DNA of 42,577 bases from Sulfurimonas sp. (GTDB lineage: Bacteria; Campylobacterota; Campylobacteria; Campylobacterales; Sulfurimonadaceae): positions 1-42,577 of the forward strand of contig JAQTWZ010000011.1 in the NCBI GenBank assembly GCA_028689055.1. The letters are read 5' to 3'. Made by a program: the position numbers and the translations under genes. This document shows positions 6,520-16,194 of this stretch, piece after piece. The stretch's first letter is position 1; each line of letters begins with the position of its first letter. The notes below the pieces were generated by a model. The model had not been told where the DNA came from. It worked only from the letters and a program-made list of their open reading frames with translations, and searched no databases.

Positions 6520-7140
6520 ATCAAAAAATTTCTTCTGCTTTGTTACGCTTTTGCTGCGTTTGCAAATAACTATCCTTATTTTACGCCCGAAGAGTTGTCT
6601 CTTGTAGAAAAAAAATATGGTAATACATCTATAAATAGAATCGCTGATTATCAGAAAAATATAGAAGTTTTTCAAGCATTCTCAAAAGATGTTCAACTTT
6701 CAAAAGTGAACTTGTATCTCAACCAGCTTTTACCTCAGTACGATAATATCATTCAAAAACAAGAAGATTATTGGGCAACACCAAAAGAGTTTCTCTCTCA
6801 GGGTTATGGGGATTGTGAAGATTATGTCATTATCAAATATTTCACACTTTTAGCGCTTGGATTTGATGAAAAAAATCTCTTTATTACTGTTGTACACGAG
6901 AGATTTAGAGGGGGCACGCATATGGTTTTGAGCTACTTTCAAACGCAAGATACAACACCTCTAGTCCTTGACAACCTGAGTTTTAGGATACTCCCTCTTG
7001 AACAAAGAGAAGACCTTATAGCGGATATTTTTATCAACTCAGGCGGTGTTTATAAATACCAAAACAAAAAGCTTGTAAAAGCCGCTTCAAAACATACCAA
7101 ATACCAAGAACTGCTCACAAAAATCAAAAAAGGTCTTTAG
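6520..7140 (+). CDS. LapG-like transglutaminase-like cysteine protease
   Basis: Transglutaminase-like cysteine protease of the BTLCP/LapG family, which cleaves large surface adhesins in the periplasm. Catalytic residues are seen in GYGDCEDYVIIKY (Cys), GGTHMVL (His) and VLDNL (Asp). The frame is open upstream of the first TTG (6595) and encodes KKFLLLCYAFAAFA, a clear signal peptide, so the gene must start near 6515-6520. AAGGA at 6509-6513 sits 6 nt before an ATC codon at 6520. The ATG at 6515 is in another frame and one extra A in the A6 run would bring it in phase. I therefore give 6520 as the start with reservation. No lapD or adhesin gene is next to it. Its stop overlaps that of pyrF by 4 bp. 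Confidence 0.75.
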   Translation: MKKFLLLCYAFAAFANNYPYFTPEELSLVEKKYGNTSINRIADYQKNIEVFQAFSKDVQLSKVNLYLNQLLPQYDNIIQKQEDYWATPKEFLSQGYGDCEDYVIIKYFTLLALGFDEKNLFITVVHERFRGGTHMVLSYFQTQDTTPLVLDNLSFRILPLEQREDLIADIFINSGGVYKYQNKKLVKAASKHTKYQELLTKIKKGL

Positions 7141-7820
7141 AAAGAGTCTAAAATCTTTTTGACAACTGCAGCAGGATCTTGCGCTTCATAGATAGGACGG
7201 CCGACGACGATAAAATCTACATGAGCGGCTTTAGCAAACGCAACATCTGCTACGCGTTGCTGATCTGCGGCATCTTCTCCAAAAGGACGGATCCCCGGAG
7301 TAAGTGTCATGAACTCGGCTGAAGTGATGGCCTTGATAGATGCGCTCTCATGAGCAGAACAAACAACTCCATCAAGCCCGCTCTCTAGTGCATCTTTGGC
7401 AAACTGATCCGCTTTTGCTGCGATAGATGCCTCATAAACGGCTCCAAACTCCTCTTCACTAAAAGAAGTAAGCGCTGTCACGGCAAGAACAATCGGGCGT
7501 TTTGGATACTTTGCAAGTCTTTGCATCACTTCGCTCATGGCGCGTTTGCCTGCACTTGCGTGGACGTTGAACATATCTACACCAAGCCCCATAATAGACT
7601 CCGCCGCATCTGCCATAGTGTTTGGAATATCATAGAGTTTGAGATCTAAAAATATTTTAAAATCAGGATTGATTTTTTTGATCTCTTTTAAAAAATCCTC
7701 ACCATCACGAATATAAGTACGAAGTCCTACTTTGAGCCAAACATCATAGGCTTCAATACGACGGATAAGTTCGAGGTTTTCTTCTTTTGTGGGTAAATCA
7801 AGTGCTACACAAAGTTCCAT
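7137..7820 (-). CDS. pyrF: Orotidine 5'-phosphate decarboxylase
   Basis: Catalyses the last step of UMP synthesis, OMP to UMP plus CO2, in the cytoplasm. The 227-residue protein has the TIM-barrel signature: D8 in CVALDLPT, K30 in WLKVG, the catalytic set D59-L-K61-LYD64-IPNT, and the phosphate-binding end TPGIRP followed by IVVGRPIYEA. Length is normal for the short bacterial type. It is convergent with the LapG-like gene and shows no other pyrimidine gene nearby. Confidence 0.97.
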   Translation of the reverse strand: MELCVALDLPTKEENLELIRRIEAYDVWLKVGLRTYIRDGEDFLKEIKKINPDFKIFLDLKLYDIPNTMADAAESIMGLGVDMFNVHASAGKRAMSEVMQRLAKYPKRPIVLAVTALTSFSEEEFGAVYEASIAAKADQFAKDALESGLDGVVCSAHESASIKAITSAEFMTLTPGIRPFGEDAADQQRVADVAFAKAAHVDFIVVGRPIYEAQDPAAVVKKILDSF

Positions 7821-7937
7821 TATTTCTCTTTTTATTTAAGTGGCGCAATTATAACATTTGAGAGTTTTGGAAATTGTTAAATGAGGAGTGATTCTAAATC
7901 AAGTTCCGAATGACGACATGAGAGAGTGAAATGACCG

Positions 7938-7964
7938 ATACAAAGGGGCTTTGCTCCTTTGTAT
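7938..7964 (-). terminator. Hairpin after acs
   Basis: ATACAAAGG/CCTTTGTAT forms a stem of 9 to 11 bp with a 5-nt loop, 8 nt past the acs stop. No good T-run follows on the minus strand, so it may protect the mRNA end rather than terminate by itself. Confidence 0.45.
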
Positions 7965-7971
7965 GTTCAAA

Positions 7972-9942
7972 TTATAAAGCGCAGCTTTGTACTGTGCTTT
8001 GTATTTTAGCCACGACGCTTGGATCTTCAAGAGTCGAGATATCTTGAGTAATCGCCTCACCTTTTGCAATAGAACGCAGAATACGTCTCATGATTTTTCC
8101 TGAGCGTGTTTTTGGAAGTCCTGATACAAACACCATATCATCACATAAAGCGATATTTCCTATCTCTTTTTTGATAACATTGTTGATAGCTTTGACCTCT
8201 TCAACTTCATCTGCGATACCTTTGTCAGATTTGAGTACGATATAAGCAAAGATACCCTCACCTTTGAGCTCATGTGGTTTTCCTACAACTGCCACTTCTG
8301 CTACGTTTGCGTGTTTTTTGATAGCTGCTTCAACTTCTGCAGTTCCCATTCTGTGACCTGAAACATTGATAACATCATCCGTACGACCTGTGATAGTGAT
8401 ATAACCTTCATCATCGTAGTTTGCGCCGTCTCCTGTGAAATAAACAGCTTTGCCGTCTTTTTTTACATCACCGAAATATGATTTGACAAATCTTTCGTTA
8501 TCACCCCAAACGCCCCGAATCATCGAAGGCCAAGGACGTGTTACACACATATAACCGCTCTCTCCTGCTCCGACTTTCTCACCCGTTTGCGGATCTAAGA
8601 TCTCAGCCATGATACCCGGAAGCGGGAATGTAGCACAAGCAGGCTTGATATGTGTCGCACCCGGAAGAGGCGATACGATATGTCCGCCCGTCTCCGTCTG
8701 CCAGTAAGTATCCACGATAGCACATCTGCTTTGACCTACTTCTTCATAGTACCATTTCCATGCCGGTGGATCTATAGGTTCACCGACCGTTCCAAGGACT
8801 TTGAGACTTGAGAGGTCATATTTTGAAGGCTCATCTTTGCCCTCTTTGTGCAGTACACGGATAGCAGTCGGTGCTGTATAAAACTGGTTGATTTTATGTT
8901 CTTCTACCATTTTCCAAGGACGACCTGCATCAGGATGTGTGATAACACCTTCAAACATGACCGTTGTTGCACCCATGGCAAGTGGACCATATACGATATA
9001 AGTATGTCCGGTGATCCAGCCAACATCGGCTGTACACCAATAAGTATCATTCTCTTTTACATCAAATACCCATTCCATAGTCATCTGCGCCCAAAGGATA
9101 TATCCTGCTGAGTTGTGTTGTACGCCCTTTGGTTTGCCAGTTGAGCCTGATGTGTAGAGTAAGAAAAGTGGGTCTTCAGCGTCCATCACTTCTGGTTCAC
9201 ATTTACCTGACTTGCTTTTGATAAGTTCGTTGTATGAATAATCTCTTCCTGCTACCCATGTTACTTCTTCGTTGTTTCGCTCAACAACGAGAACTTTTTC
9301 TACAGGAGTTTTGCCAGAGAGTGCTTCATCAACTACAGGTTTGAGCATATACGGTTTTGTTTTTCTAAAGGCTCCGTCTGCTGTGATGACCACTTTTGCT
9401 TCTGCATCATCGATACGGTCTTTGAGTGCTTCTGCTGAAAATCCGCCAAATACGATACTATGAATTGCTCCGATACGCGCACAAGCAAGCATCGCGTATG
9501 CAGCTTCTGGGATCATCGGCATATAGATAACAACTCTATCGCCTTTTTGTACGCCGAAATCTTCTTTCAAAAGGTTGGCAAATTTGTTTACATTTTTATA
9601 AAGATCGAGGTAAGTAATCGTCTGAACATCTCCTCTGTCGCCTTCAAAGATAATAGCCGCTTTATTTTTTCTGCACTCTAGGTGTCTGTCTATACATTGT
9701 GCAGACACGTTGAGTTTTCCGCCGTCAAACCACTTTACAAATGGAAAATTGCTCTCATCCATAGTTGTAGTAAACGGCTCAATCCAATCAATCTTCTCTT
9801 TGGCAAAACTTGCCCAAAACCCTTCATAATCCTCAGTAGCCCACTCTTGAAGTGCATTGTACTCACACATATTTTTTATTCTAGCAGTTTTACTAAACTC
9901 TCTATTTGGCTTAAAGACTGGTTTTGTTTGTATTTCTGACAT
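7972..9942 (-). CDS. acs: Acetyl-CoA synthetase
   Basis: Converts acetate, ATP and CoA to acetyl-CoA through acetyl-AMP. The 656-residue protein is full length. The adenylate-forming core motif [12 protein letters not shown] is at 263-274, with [11 protein letters not shown] and YFTGDGA motifs downstream. The C-terminal [16 protein letters not shown] carries K616, the lysine that is acetylated to switch the enzyme off in other bacteria. It is the last gene of the acetate group. Its ATG shares one base with the stop of the exonuclease gene upstream, so the two are coupled. With actP and the porin nearby it gives a complete route for scavenging acetate. Confidence 0.98.
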   Translation of the reverse strand: MSEIQTKPVFKPNREFSKTARIKNMCEYNALQEWATEDYEGFWASFAKEKIDWIEPFTTTMDESNFPFVKWFDGGKLNVSAQCIDRHLECRKNKAAIIFEGDRGDVQTITYLDLYKNVNKFANLLKEDFGVQKGDRVVIYMPMIPEAAYAMLACARIGAIHSIVFGGFSAEALKDRIDDAEAKVVITADGAFRKTKPYMLKPVVDEALSGKTPVEKVLVVERNNEEVTWVAGRDYSYNELIKSKSGKCEPEVMDAEDPLFLLYTSGSTGKPKGVQHNSAGYILWAQMTMEWVFDVKENDTYWCTADVGWITGHTYIVYGPLAMGATTVMFEGVITHPDAGRPWKMVEEHKINQFYTAPTAIRVLHKEGKDEPSKYDLSSLKVLGTVGEPIDPPAWKWYYEEVGQSRCAIVDTYWQTETGGHIVSPLPGATHIKPACATFPLPGIMAEILDPQTGEKVGAGESGYMCVTRPWPSMIRGVWGDNERFVKSYFGDVKKDGKAVYFTGDGANYDDEGYITITGRTDDVINVSGHRMGTAEVEAAIKKHANVAEVAVVGKPHELKGEGIFAYIVLKSDKGIADEVEEVKAINNVIKKEIGNIALCDDMVFVSGLPKTRSGKIMRRILRSIAKGEAITQDISTLEDPSVVAKIQSTVQSCAL

Positions 9943-10559
9943 TATTTTTTCTCCTTGGTTAGTTTTAGATATATCATTGCGGTCATGATAGCGTCATTGA
10001 CTGCGTTATGGACTCCCATATTGGGAATGTTACAATTTCGTAGGATTGTATCGAAGCGTAAATCAATATTGCCTTGAGGGATCAAAGTAATTTTCTTCTC
10101 AAAATATATCTCAGAAACTTCGATCATTTTATTTGGCAAAGTAATGCCAAGCATCGGTCTTAGGTACTTGTTTATCATCTCTACATCAAACTCTAAATAG
10201 TACCCAATTAAGGCTCTTGAACCGATAAAACGCAAGAACTCTTTGATAGCTTCGTCACTATTTTTCGCACTCTGCAAATCACAGGGACGGATTCGATGGA
10301 TTTGAATACTTTTGGCATTAATTGCCTTTAAATTTTTGATATATACCTCAAAAGTTTCTGAAGTAATTATCTTATTGTCTTTTATCTTTACTGCGCCGAT
10401 AGAGAGTATCTCATCCTCTTTTGGATTCAGTCCTGTCGTCTCTGTGTCAAACACGACATATTCGTCATCCAAAGCGGTATCAAACAAAAACGCAAAGCTT
10501 TCATCTTTGAGTTTTGCACGATTTGCTCTGCGTTTGTACTCTCTAAAAAACGCAAACAT
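9942..10559 (-). CDS. DnaQ-like 3'-5' exonuclease
   Basis: The 205-residue protein is of the DEDDh exonuclease family, like DNA polymerase III epsilon. ExoI is [10 protein letters not shown] (D38, E40) and ExoIII is VHNAVNDA (H184, D189). It lacks the rest of a PolC protein. A similar exonuclease sits beside a DUF294 nucleotidyltransferase and acs or actP in many proteobacteria. Its role there is not settled, but the linkage suggests nucleotide-based control of acetate use rather than replication. It overlaps its two neighbours by one base on each side (TAATG junctions). Confidence 0.88.
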   Translation of the reverse strand: MFAFFREYKRRANRAKLKDESFAFLFDTALDDEYVVFDTETTGLNPKEDEILSIGAVKIKDNKIITSETFEVYIKNLKAINAKSIQIHRIRPCDLQSAKNSDEAIKEFLRFIGSRALIGYYLEFDVEMINKYLRPMLGITLPNKMIEVSEIYFEKKITLIPQGNIDLRFDTILRNCNIPNMGVHNAVNDAIMTAMIYLKLTKEKK

Positions 10560-12370
10560 TAGCTCACCATCTCTAAATGGAAATGAAACTTCATAAACTT
10601 TTTAAACTTATTGACAATTTTAAAACTGTCTTTGAGTAGATCTCTTTGATTTTTTTCTAGCTCTTTTGGATTGATATAGTTGCTCTCTTGGATACTTAAA
10701 GATTCAAGCATGCCATGAAGACGGATGGACGAAAGGGTGTCAAAACTCTCTATGAGTTCTGTTGCAAACTCTTTGTCTATACTGCCTCTGTTATTGAGTG
10801 CTTTTATCCTCTCTATAGTGTTTGTGGCTTTGATACCGTACTGCAAACTTAAAACTCTCACCCCATGTACTAGGGCAAAAATGCCCCCTTTTTTGAGGTC
10901 AAGTTTGTTGTTATGGCTCTTCTCCAAAACAAAACTTGAAAACATGGAAAGCGGTGTCTCAAAACTCAAAACCGCCTTTGCCATATGCGCCAAAACATCA
11001 TCTCTGGCACTAAAGTTTTTTTGCAGATATTCTTGGACTTCATCAAGCAAAGCTGCGTTTCCGCATACATATTTTGCATCCAAAAAGATGCTCATGGATT
11101 GGAGACTCTCTTCACTCAAACTGCCGCTCCAAGTATCAATCAAACTCTTATAGCCTTTGACATCTCTTCTCCAAAACGCAGAACTTACCATCACATCTCC
11201 GCTGCATTTTGGATAACCTATCTCCAAAAGTGCTGCGTTTAGCTGCATCATCGGAGCAACAAAAAGCTCCACATCTACACCATCTTCGATGATAAGTGCG
11301 TTATCTTGATCTGTTTTGATAGCCTGTTCGCCTCTTCCTTCACTTCCCATAACAATCAAAGCACATTTATCTCTCAAAACTTCATCCACACACAACTCAA
11401 AAACTTTTTTATAGATTTTTTCGTTGAGGGTTGCCACAAGTTTGGTGATGTATCTTACCTTGACACCTTTTGTATGCAAAATAAGTATCAGATTTCTCAA
11501 GTCATCCTGAATCTCTTTGAGCTCATCGACGCTGTTTGCTTTATCTATCTGCACAACAACAAGATGTGAATGATTTGCAAAATAACTGAGCATATCCAAC
11601 TGTTCAAGCACGCCGACTATCGCACCTTCTTTCATAACAACGACTCTTTTGATAGAGTTGTGTGTCATGAGCAAAAGCGCGTTAAAAAGAAAATCATTTA
11701 TATCAATCCAAATAAGGGACTTTGCGTCTAGTAAACTGATAGGATCAGAAGCCTCTTTTTTACCCAGTACCACTTTGTCGATGATGTCACTTTCTGTAAT
11801 GATCTTATACTCTTCGCCTTTGATAATAATCACTTTGGCCTTGAGACTTCTCATTTTTTTGAGCGTATCGTAGATATTCTCTTCTTTTTCTACGATACAA
11901 GCTTTATGCAGATAGATATCAGAGACTTTTGACATTAAAAAAGGAGTCAGATCACTCTGCGCTTCATACGCTTTGAGGTGCTGATGGCGGGAGACAAAAT
12001 TTTGGAGAAAATAGCTCTGAACACGTTTGTCCTGCATCAAATCCAAAAAATCTTCTTTTTTTATCTCATAACAGATAAGGTCTTCATCCACGATAAACTT
12101 CGCTTCCGTTTTAGCATATATAAGTGCGTCTGCATCAAAACTATCACCTTCTCCATAAACATTATGCAGTTCATTATCGATGTATTCGTTTACGGAGCCT
12201 TTGATGATGATATAAAATGCAATGGAGGGAAGATTTTTTGAGAGCAGGAGAGTATCTTTTGGGTAGTAGGCTATGTCAATTTTTTTCATAAGATTGCCCA
12301 GCGTCGTTTGACTCAAAAGCTCAAAAGGATGGATAGACTCAATAAGTTTTTTTTGGTCTAATATACTCAT
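10559..12370 (-). CDS. cNMP-binding / CBS / DUF294 nucleotidyltransferase protein
   Basis: The 603-residue multidomain signalling protein starts with a cyclic-nucleotide-binding domain at about 15-125. Two CBS repeats (about 150-265) follow. A GlnD-type nucleotidyltransferase domain has MGSEGRGEQ at 341-349 and acidic D354/D356 in TDQDNA. The C-terminal DUF294 helical part is at about 450-603. Proteins of this architecture are thought to sense adenine nucleotides and modify a partner, but the target is unknown. It heads the cluster with the exonuclease and acs. The first gene pair is coupled by a TAATG overlap. Confidence 0.9.
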   Translation of the reverse strand: MSILDQKKLIESIHPFELLSQTTLGNLMKKIDIAYYPKDTLLLSKNLPSIAFYIIIKGSVNEYIDNELHNVYGEGDSFDADALIYAKTEAKFIVDEDLICYEIKKEDFLDLMQDKRVQSYFLQNFVSRHQHLKAYEAQSDLTPFLMSKVSDIYLHKACIVEKEENIYDTLKKMRSLKAKVIIIKGEEYKIITESDIIDKVVLGKKEASDPISLLDAKSLIWIDINDFLFNALLLMTHNSIKRVVVMKEGAIVGVLEQLDMLSYFANHSHLVVVQIDKANSVDELKEIQDDLRNLILILHTKGVKVRYITKLVATLNEKIYKKVFELCVDEVLRDKCALIVMGSEGRGEQAIKTDQDNALIIEDGVDVELFVAPMMQLNAALLEIGYPKCSGDVMVSSAFWRRDVKGYKSLIDTWSGSLSEESLQSMSIFLDAKYVCGNAALLDEVQEYLQKNFSARDDVLAHMAKAVLSFETPLSMFSSFVLEKSHNNKLDLKKGGIFALVHGVRVLSLQYGIKATNTIERIKALNNRGSIDKEFATELIESFDTLSSIRLHGMLESLSIQESNYINPKELEKNQRDLLKDSFKIVNKFKKFMKFHFHLEMVS

Positions 12371-12398
12371 AATAAATTTTGCAAGCCTCTTTTTATGT

Positions 12399-12457
12399 GT
12401 GCCTCAAAGAGGCACTGTTTTTGTTTTTGCACAAGAAAATACACTCTTGTACAAAAA
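12399..12457. other. Two hairpins between actP and the nucleotidyltransferase gene
   Basis: GTGCCTC-AAA-GAGGCAC (12399-12415) and TTTTTGCACAAGA/TCTTGTACAAAAA (12424-12436/12445-12457, one mismatch, which is a wobble pair in minus-strand RNA) fill the 91-bp spacer. Genes on both sides run on the minus strand, but the T-rich tail lies on the plus strand. They may therefore be mRNA processing or stability elements rather than a terminator for actP. Confidence 0.5.
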
Positions 12458-12461
12458 CACT

Positions 12462-14135
12462 CTAATGATCTACCGCGCCATCCGCGCCGATACCGGTTTG
12501 TGCTCTTATGAATTGAGCCTCAAACGCAGCCTCTTCATCTTTTGCACTTTGTGATTTATCTGTGATCGAGAAGAACCAGATACCAATAAACGCAGCAACT
12601 ACAGAGAAAAGTGCCGGATATTTGTATGGGAAAATTGCTACTTCATTTTTAAGTAAATCCACCCAAACAGTCGGTCCTAAGATAACAAGAATAACCGCCG
12701 TCGCAAGTCCGATAGAACCACCGTACAATGCACCGCGAGTCGTGAGTTTTCTCCAATACATAGAAAGGAATAAAATCGGGAAGTTTGCAGATGCAGCAAT
12801 AGCAAAGGCAAGACCGACAACAAACGCAATGTTTTGTTTCTCAAACATGATCCCCATGATGATAGCAACGATACCCAAAACAACCGTAGCGATTTTAGAA
12901 ACTTGCATCTCTTTCATCGAATCAACATTGCCTTTTTTGATTACAGAAGCATACAAGTCATGAGAGATCGCCGAAGCACCCGCAAGTGTAAGCCCTGAAA
13001 CAACGGCCAAGATAGTAGCAAACGCAACCGCAGAGATAAATCCTAAGAAGAAGTCACCGCCGACTGCATGTGATAAGTGAACAGCTGCCATATTACTTCC
13101 GCCAAGAAGAGGCTGTCCGCCTTCAATTGCTTGTTTTGCAACATCAAGATACTGAGGATTTCCAAGAACCATAATGATAGCACCAAAACCGATGATGAAA
13201 GTAAGGATATAGAAATACCCGATAAAACCCGTTGCATAGAAAACTGATTTGCGCGCTTCTTTTGCATCGCTTACCGTAAAAAATCTCATAAGGATATGTG
13301 GCAGACCCGCAACACCAAACATAAGAGCAATAGCAAGTGATATAGCTGAAATAGGATCAGATACCAATCCGCCCGGACTCATAATCGATGCGCCTTTAAG
13401 CTCTGTTGCATGCGCAAAGAGTGAACCAAAACTAAAATCATAATGTGCCATAACAGCTACAGCCATAAATGTCGCACCTGCAAGGAGTAAGAATGCTTTG
13501 ATAATCTGAACCCATGTTGTAGCAAGCATACCGCCAAATGTGACATATAAAATCATAAGCACACCGACAAGTACAACCGCTACTTCATACTGAAGACCAA
13601 AAAGAAGCATGATAAGTTGACCTGAACCAACCATCTGCGCGATAAGGTACAAAATAACCGTAGCGATAGAACCAAACGCAGCCAAGATACGGATAGGCGT
13701 TTGACGAAGTCTGTATGAAGCAACGTCAGCAAATGTATATTTGCCAAGGTTACGAAGAGGCTCAGCAATCATAAAAAGGATAATCGGCCAACCGACTAGG
13801 AAACCTATAGAGTAGATAAGACCATCATATCCTTTCATATAAACAAGACCGGAAATCCCAAGAAATGACGCTGCTGACATATAGTCACCCGCAATTGCCA
13901 TACCGTTTTGAAAACCTGTGATACCACCACCTGCAGTATAAAAATCTTTTGCAGACTTTGTGCGTTTTGCAGCCCAATAAGTGATACCTAATGTAGCACC
14001 TACGAAGATTACGAACATCACGATAGCAGGAATATTAAGTGCCTGTTTCGTGACTTCACCTTCTATCGCACCTGATGCGAAAACCGCAATCGAGCCGAGA
14101 ATTAAAAATAAAAATATTCTATTTATATTCATCAT
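12462..14135 (-). CDS. actP: Acetate permease, sodium:solute symporter family
   Basis: Cation-coupled acetate uptake protein of the inner membrane. The 557-residue protein has about 13 membrane segments. The SSS-family pattern includes [30 protein letters not shown] near residues 65-95, with a sodium-site [11 protein letters not shown], and [12 protein letters not shown] further on. Length fits ActP. A DUF485 gene ends one base before its start, the standard yjcH-actP pairing. The C-terminus is a short charged tail. Confidence 0.95.
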   Translation of the reverse strand: MMNINRIFLFLILGSIAVFASGAIEGEVTKQALNIPAIVMFVIFVGATLGITYWAAKRTKSAKDFYTAGGGITGFQNGMAIAGDYMSAASFLGISGLVYMKGYDGLIYSIGFLVGWPIILFMIAEPLRNLGKYTFADVASYRLRQTPIRILAAFGSIATVILYLIAQMVGSGQLIMLLFGLQYEVAVVLVGVLMILYVTFGGMLATTWVQIIKAFLLLAGATFMAVAVMAHYDFSFGSLFAHATELKGASIMSPGGLVSDPISAISLAIALMFGVAGLPHILMRFFTVSDAKEARKSVFYATGFIGYFYILTFIIGFGAIIMVLGNPQYLDVAKQAIEGGQPLLGGSNMAAVHLSHAVGGDFFLGFISAVAFATILAVVSGLTLAGASAISHDLYASVIKKGNVDSMKEMQVSKIATVVLGIVAIIMGIMFEKQNIAFVVGLAFAIAASANFPILFLSMYWRKLTTRGALYGGSIGLATAVILVILGPTVWVDLLKNEVAIFPYKYPALFSVVAAFIGIWFFSITDKSQSAKDEEAAFEAQFIRAQTGIGADGAVDH

Positions 14136-14450
14136 TTAGTGTTCCTTTACCGCATCTTTGATTTTGTTTGTCAGGTCGTCAAACTCACTGTTTGCTCTTT
14201 TAGTATAAATACCCGTAACCACAAACGCAAAAACGATAACTGCCATCCCAACAGGGATACCTACAGTAGTCACAGAACCCTCAGAAAGAGGTGTTCCTAA
14301 AAGTGAAGGATCAAACGCTATCGTCAAGATAAACGCAAAATAAACCACCAACATAGCGATAGTGAGCTTTAATGAAAAGCTGCTTCTTTTTGACACTAAC
14401 TCTTGATAGTTAGGATCGTTTTTTATTTTTTCTACAAGATCTTTATGCAT
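14136..14450 (-). CDS. DUF485 membrane protein (YjcH-like)
   Basis: The 104-residue protein has two membrane helices (about 28-46 and 65-84) flanked by charged ends: NDPNYQELVSKRSSFS before helix one and YTKRANSEFDDLTNKI after helix two. This is the DUF485 layout. The family is almost always encoded directly before actP or a related sodium:solute symporter and is thought to be an accessory subunit. Here it is directly adjacent to actP and 16 bp after the porin gene on the same strand. Confidence 0.9.
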   Translation of the reverse strand: MHKDLVEKIKNDPNYQELVSKRSSFSLKLTIAMLVVYFAFILTIAFDPSLLGTPLSEGSVTTVGIPVGMAVIVFAFVVTGIYTKRANSEFDDLTNKIKDAVKEH

Positions 14451-14466
14451 TGCAAATCCTTTAATT

Positions 14467-15786
14467 TTAGAAGTTATAGTTCGCTATAAATCTGTACTCG
14501 TCCCAATCTCTATTTTCTGCAAATTCTGTCGGGAAATTTCCACGGAAACGTAACTCAAGATTTTTTACTGCCTCAGGGTTGTAAATAACATCAAAGCCTG
14601 GTTCTTTAGTAACTCTATCAGTACTATAGCCACTATTTTCATCCATATCAAATGTTGCATAGTAAGCAGTTGCTTTTACATTCGCTCCCATGTTTTTAAA
14701 ATCATAAGTTGCAGCGACTTTTGTAGCTTTTGTTCCGGCCAAGAACATATGGCGCGTAACCATACCCTGTGTAAACGCTGGCATACCACCCCATGGTGAC
14801 ACTGTTGATTTTTGAAGACTCTCACCTGCATCAGCTTTACTTTGCTCAGAGTATGCAATAGATGCAGTTAAATCAGAAATTTTTACACTAAACTGCGCCG
14901 CTGCATAAAGAGAGTCAATATCATCTACGCCTAGTTTGTCGCCTACACCATTCTCTTTGATGATTTGTGCAGATAAAGACGGTTTCATCGCATCAGTTAT
15001 AAGACATTTCCAAGAAAAATCAGCTTGTCCATAAACGGCATTTAAAATATTGTGTGCATAATAATCCCACGCTTGAATTTTTAAATTTTCAATTCCAGTA
15101 TATGTTGCAGAAACGACAGAAACGCCCGCAGTACGCTCACCGACTGCCCATGTTCCCATATTCGTGAAATCACCTTGATATGTAGCTGTATTTCCTGGAA
15201 CTGCCGTATAACCAGCTGTTGCACCAAGAACATCTCCATTATATGCATTAGCAAAGGTACCTGGTGCAAAGCTCGTTACATGACCACCAATAAGTGTTGT
15301 ATTTGGCAAGTCTGTATTAATAAGCAAGTAAGCTTCAAAAAGGTTTGGAAGCATTCTTGCATCATCACTGCCCGCAAGCGGCGTGTCTAGTTTTTGGCGT
15401 CCGCCTTTGAAAGTTGTGTTTCCTCTTTTGTATTGAAGATACGCTTCACCTAAAAGTGAATATGATGAACCGTCATTTTTCAGCAGTGTAGTGTTTGGTC
15501 CCATACTATCTGTTTCCAAATCATCTAAAATACGATTTGTGGTATAGAGTGCAGCACCTACACTCAAGCCCTCATAAGCTGCAGTTTCAAACTTTAAATG
15601 ACCGCCAACAGCCGTTGCTATTTGTTTATCATCTTTAGTTGTATCATCACGATTGATGTAAAAGGTTCTTATCTGTCCGCTTGTTTTCCCCTCAGAAAAC
15701 ATCGAGCTCAAATCTTCCGCTGCGTTTGCACTTAAAGCGCTTAAAACACCTACGGCTATAATGCTAAGTTTCATCTGTTTTTTCAT
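14467..15786 (-). CDS. OprD-family outer membrane porin
   Basis: The 439-residue protein has a cleavable signal peptide (KLSIIAVGVLSALSANA) and ends with Phe in FIANYNF, as outer membrane barrels do. Repeated amphipathic strands and the phrases KGGRQKLDTPLAGSDDARM and LFEAYLLINTDLPNTTL are typical of the Campylobacterota OprD-like porins. I start at the ATG at 15786 because AGGGG lies 7 nt before it. An earlier ATG (15846) adds a hydrophobic, non-signal stretch. As first gene of the acetate group, it probably lets acetate or other small organic acids through the outer membrane, which is inference from position. Confidence 0.88.
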   Translation of the reverse strand: MKKQMKLSIIAVGVLSALSANAAEDLSSMFSEGKTSGQIRTFYINRDDTTKDDKQIATAVGGHLKFETAAYEGLSVGAALYTTNRILDDLETDSMGPNTTLLKNDGSSYSLLGEAYLQYKRGNTTFKGGRQKLDTPLAGSDDARMLPNLFEAYLLINTDLPNTTLIGGHVTSFAPGTFANAYNGDVLGATAGYTAVPGNTATYQGDFTNMGTWAVGERTAGVSVVSATYTGIENLKIQAWDYYAHNILNAVYGQADFSWKCLITDAMKPSLSAQIIKENGVGDKLGVDDIDSLYAAAQFSVKISDLTASIAYSEQSKADAGESLQKSTVSPWGGMPAFTQGMVTRHMFLAGTKATKVAATYDFKNMGANVKATAYYATFDMDENSGYSTDRVTKEPGFDVIYNPEAVKNLELRFRGNFPTEFAENRDWDEYRFIANYNF

Positions 15787-16037
15787 TCTCATTCCCCTGT
15801 TTTGTTTATACAGCCTAAGTGTAAAAAAGAAAAATAGCGCGAACATAGCAAAGAGAGTATTTAGGAGTTAAAAAATATTTAATGCGTCATTTGAGAAGAT
15901 TTGTAACACATCACGGTTTGTCTATCATTTTCCGAGTTTACACACCTTGTCTCAATACTCTTCTCTCAGTACCCTTCTCTCAAAACCAAAATAGTCCGTC
16001 CAAATTTGATTTGAAAAGTTATGGATGATTTAAGGAT

Positions 16038-16160
16038 ATGTCTATATGCAACACACCTCAAAACTTTTATGGCTATTTATCTCTGCATCAAGCTAAATTT
16101 AACCAAGATTTGGCAAAAATAAAGGATGCTTTGAAACAAAAATATTTCTTAAAAGCATAA
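16038..16160 (+). CDS. Possible small ORF, 40 residues, before the second porin
   Basis: An ATG-started frame encodes a polar peptide beginning MSICNTPQNFYGYLS and ending with a lysine-rich helix (KIKDALKQKYFLKA). AAGGA lies only 2 nt before the ATG, closer than ideal. A hairpin with a T-run begins directly after its stop. It could be a leader peptide, the tail of a lost gene, or chance. I do not recognise a family. Confidence 0.3.
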   Translation: MSICNTPQNFYGYLSLHQAKFNQDLAKIKDALKQKYFLKA

Positions 16161-16182
16161 AAAATAGACGTTTCGTCTTTTT
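16161..16182 (+). terminator. Hairpin in the leader of the second porin
   Basis: AGACG-TTT-CGTCT (16166-16178) is extended by AAAA/TTTT on its outer side and ends in a T-run. It sits between the small ORF stop and the porin ribosome site (AAAGG, 16184-16187). It may terminate or attenuate transcription into the porin gene. Confidence 0.5.
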
Positions 16183-16194
16183 AAAGGTTTCAAG

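Larger units (their letters stand above)
15787..16194. other. Divergent intergenic region between two porins
   Basis: This 408-bp spacer must carry promoters for both porin genes. I see a short tandem repetition (TACTCTTCTCTCA at 15956-15968 and TACCCTTCTCTCA at 15970-15982), a possible 40-codon reading frame (16038-16160) and a hairpin at 16161-16182. No clear sigma-70 pair is visible. TTTTCCGAGTTTACAC and neighbours show nothing I recognise. Confidence 0.4.

Noticed and set aside
10559-12370. DUF294 protein considered as GlnD (PII uridylyltransferase)
   Set aside because: It has N-terminal cNMP and CBS domains and lacks HD and ACT domains, so it is a different nucleotidyltransferase group.
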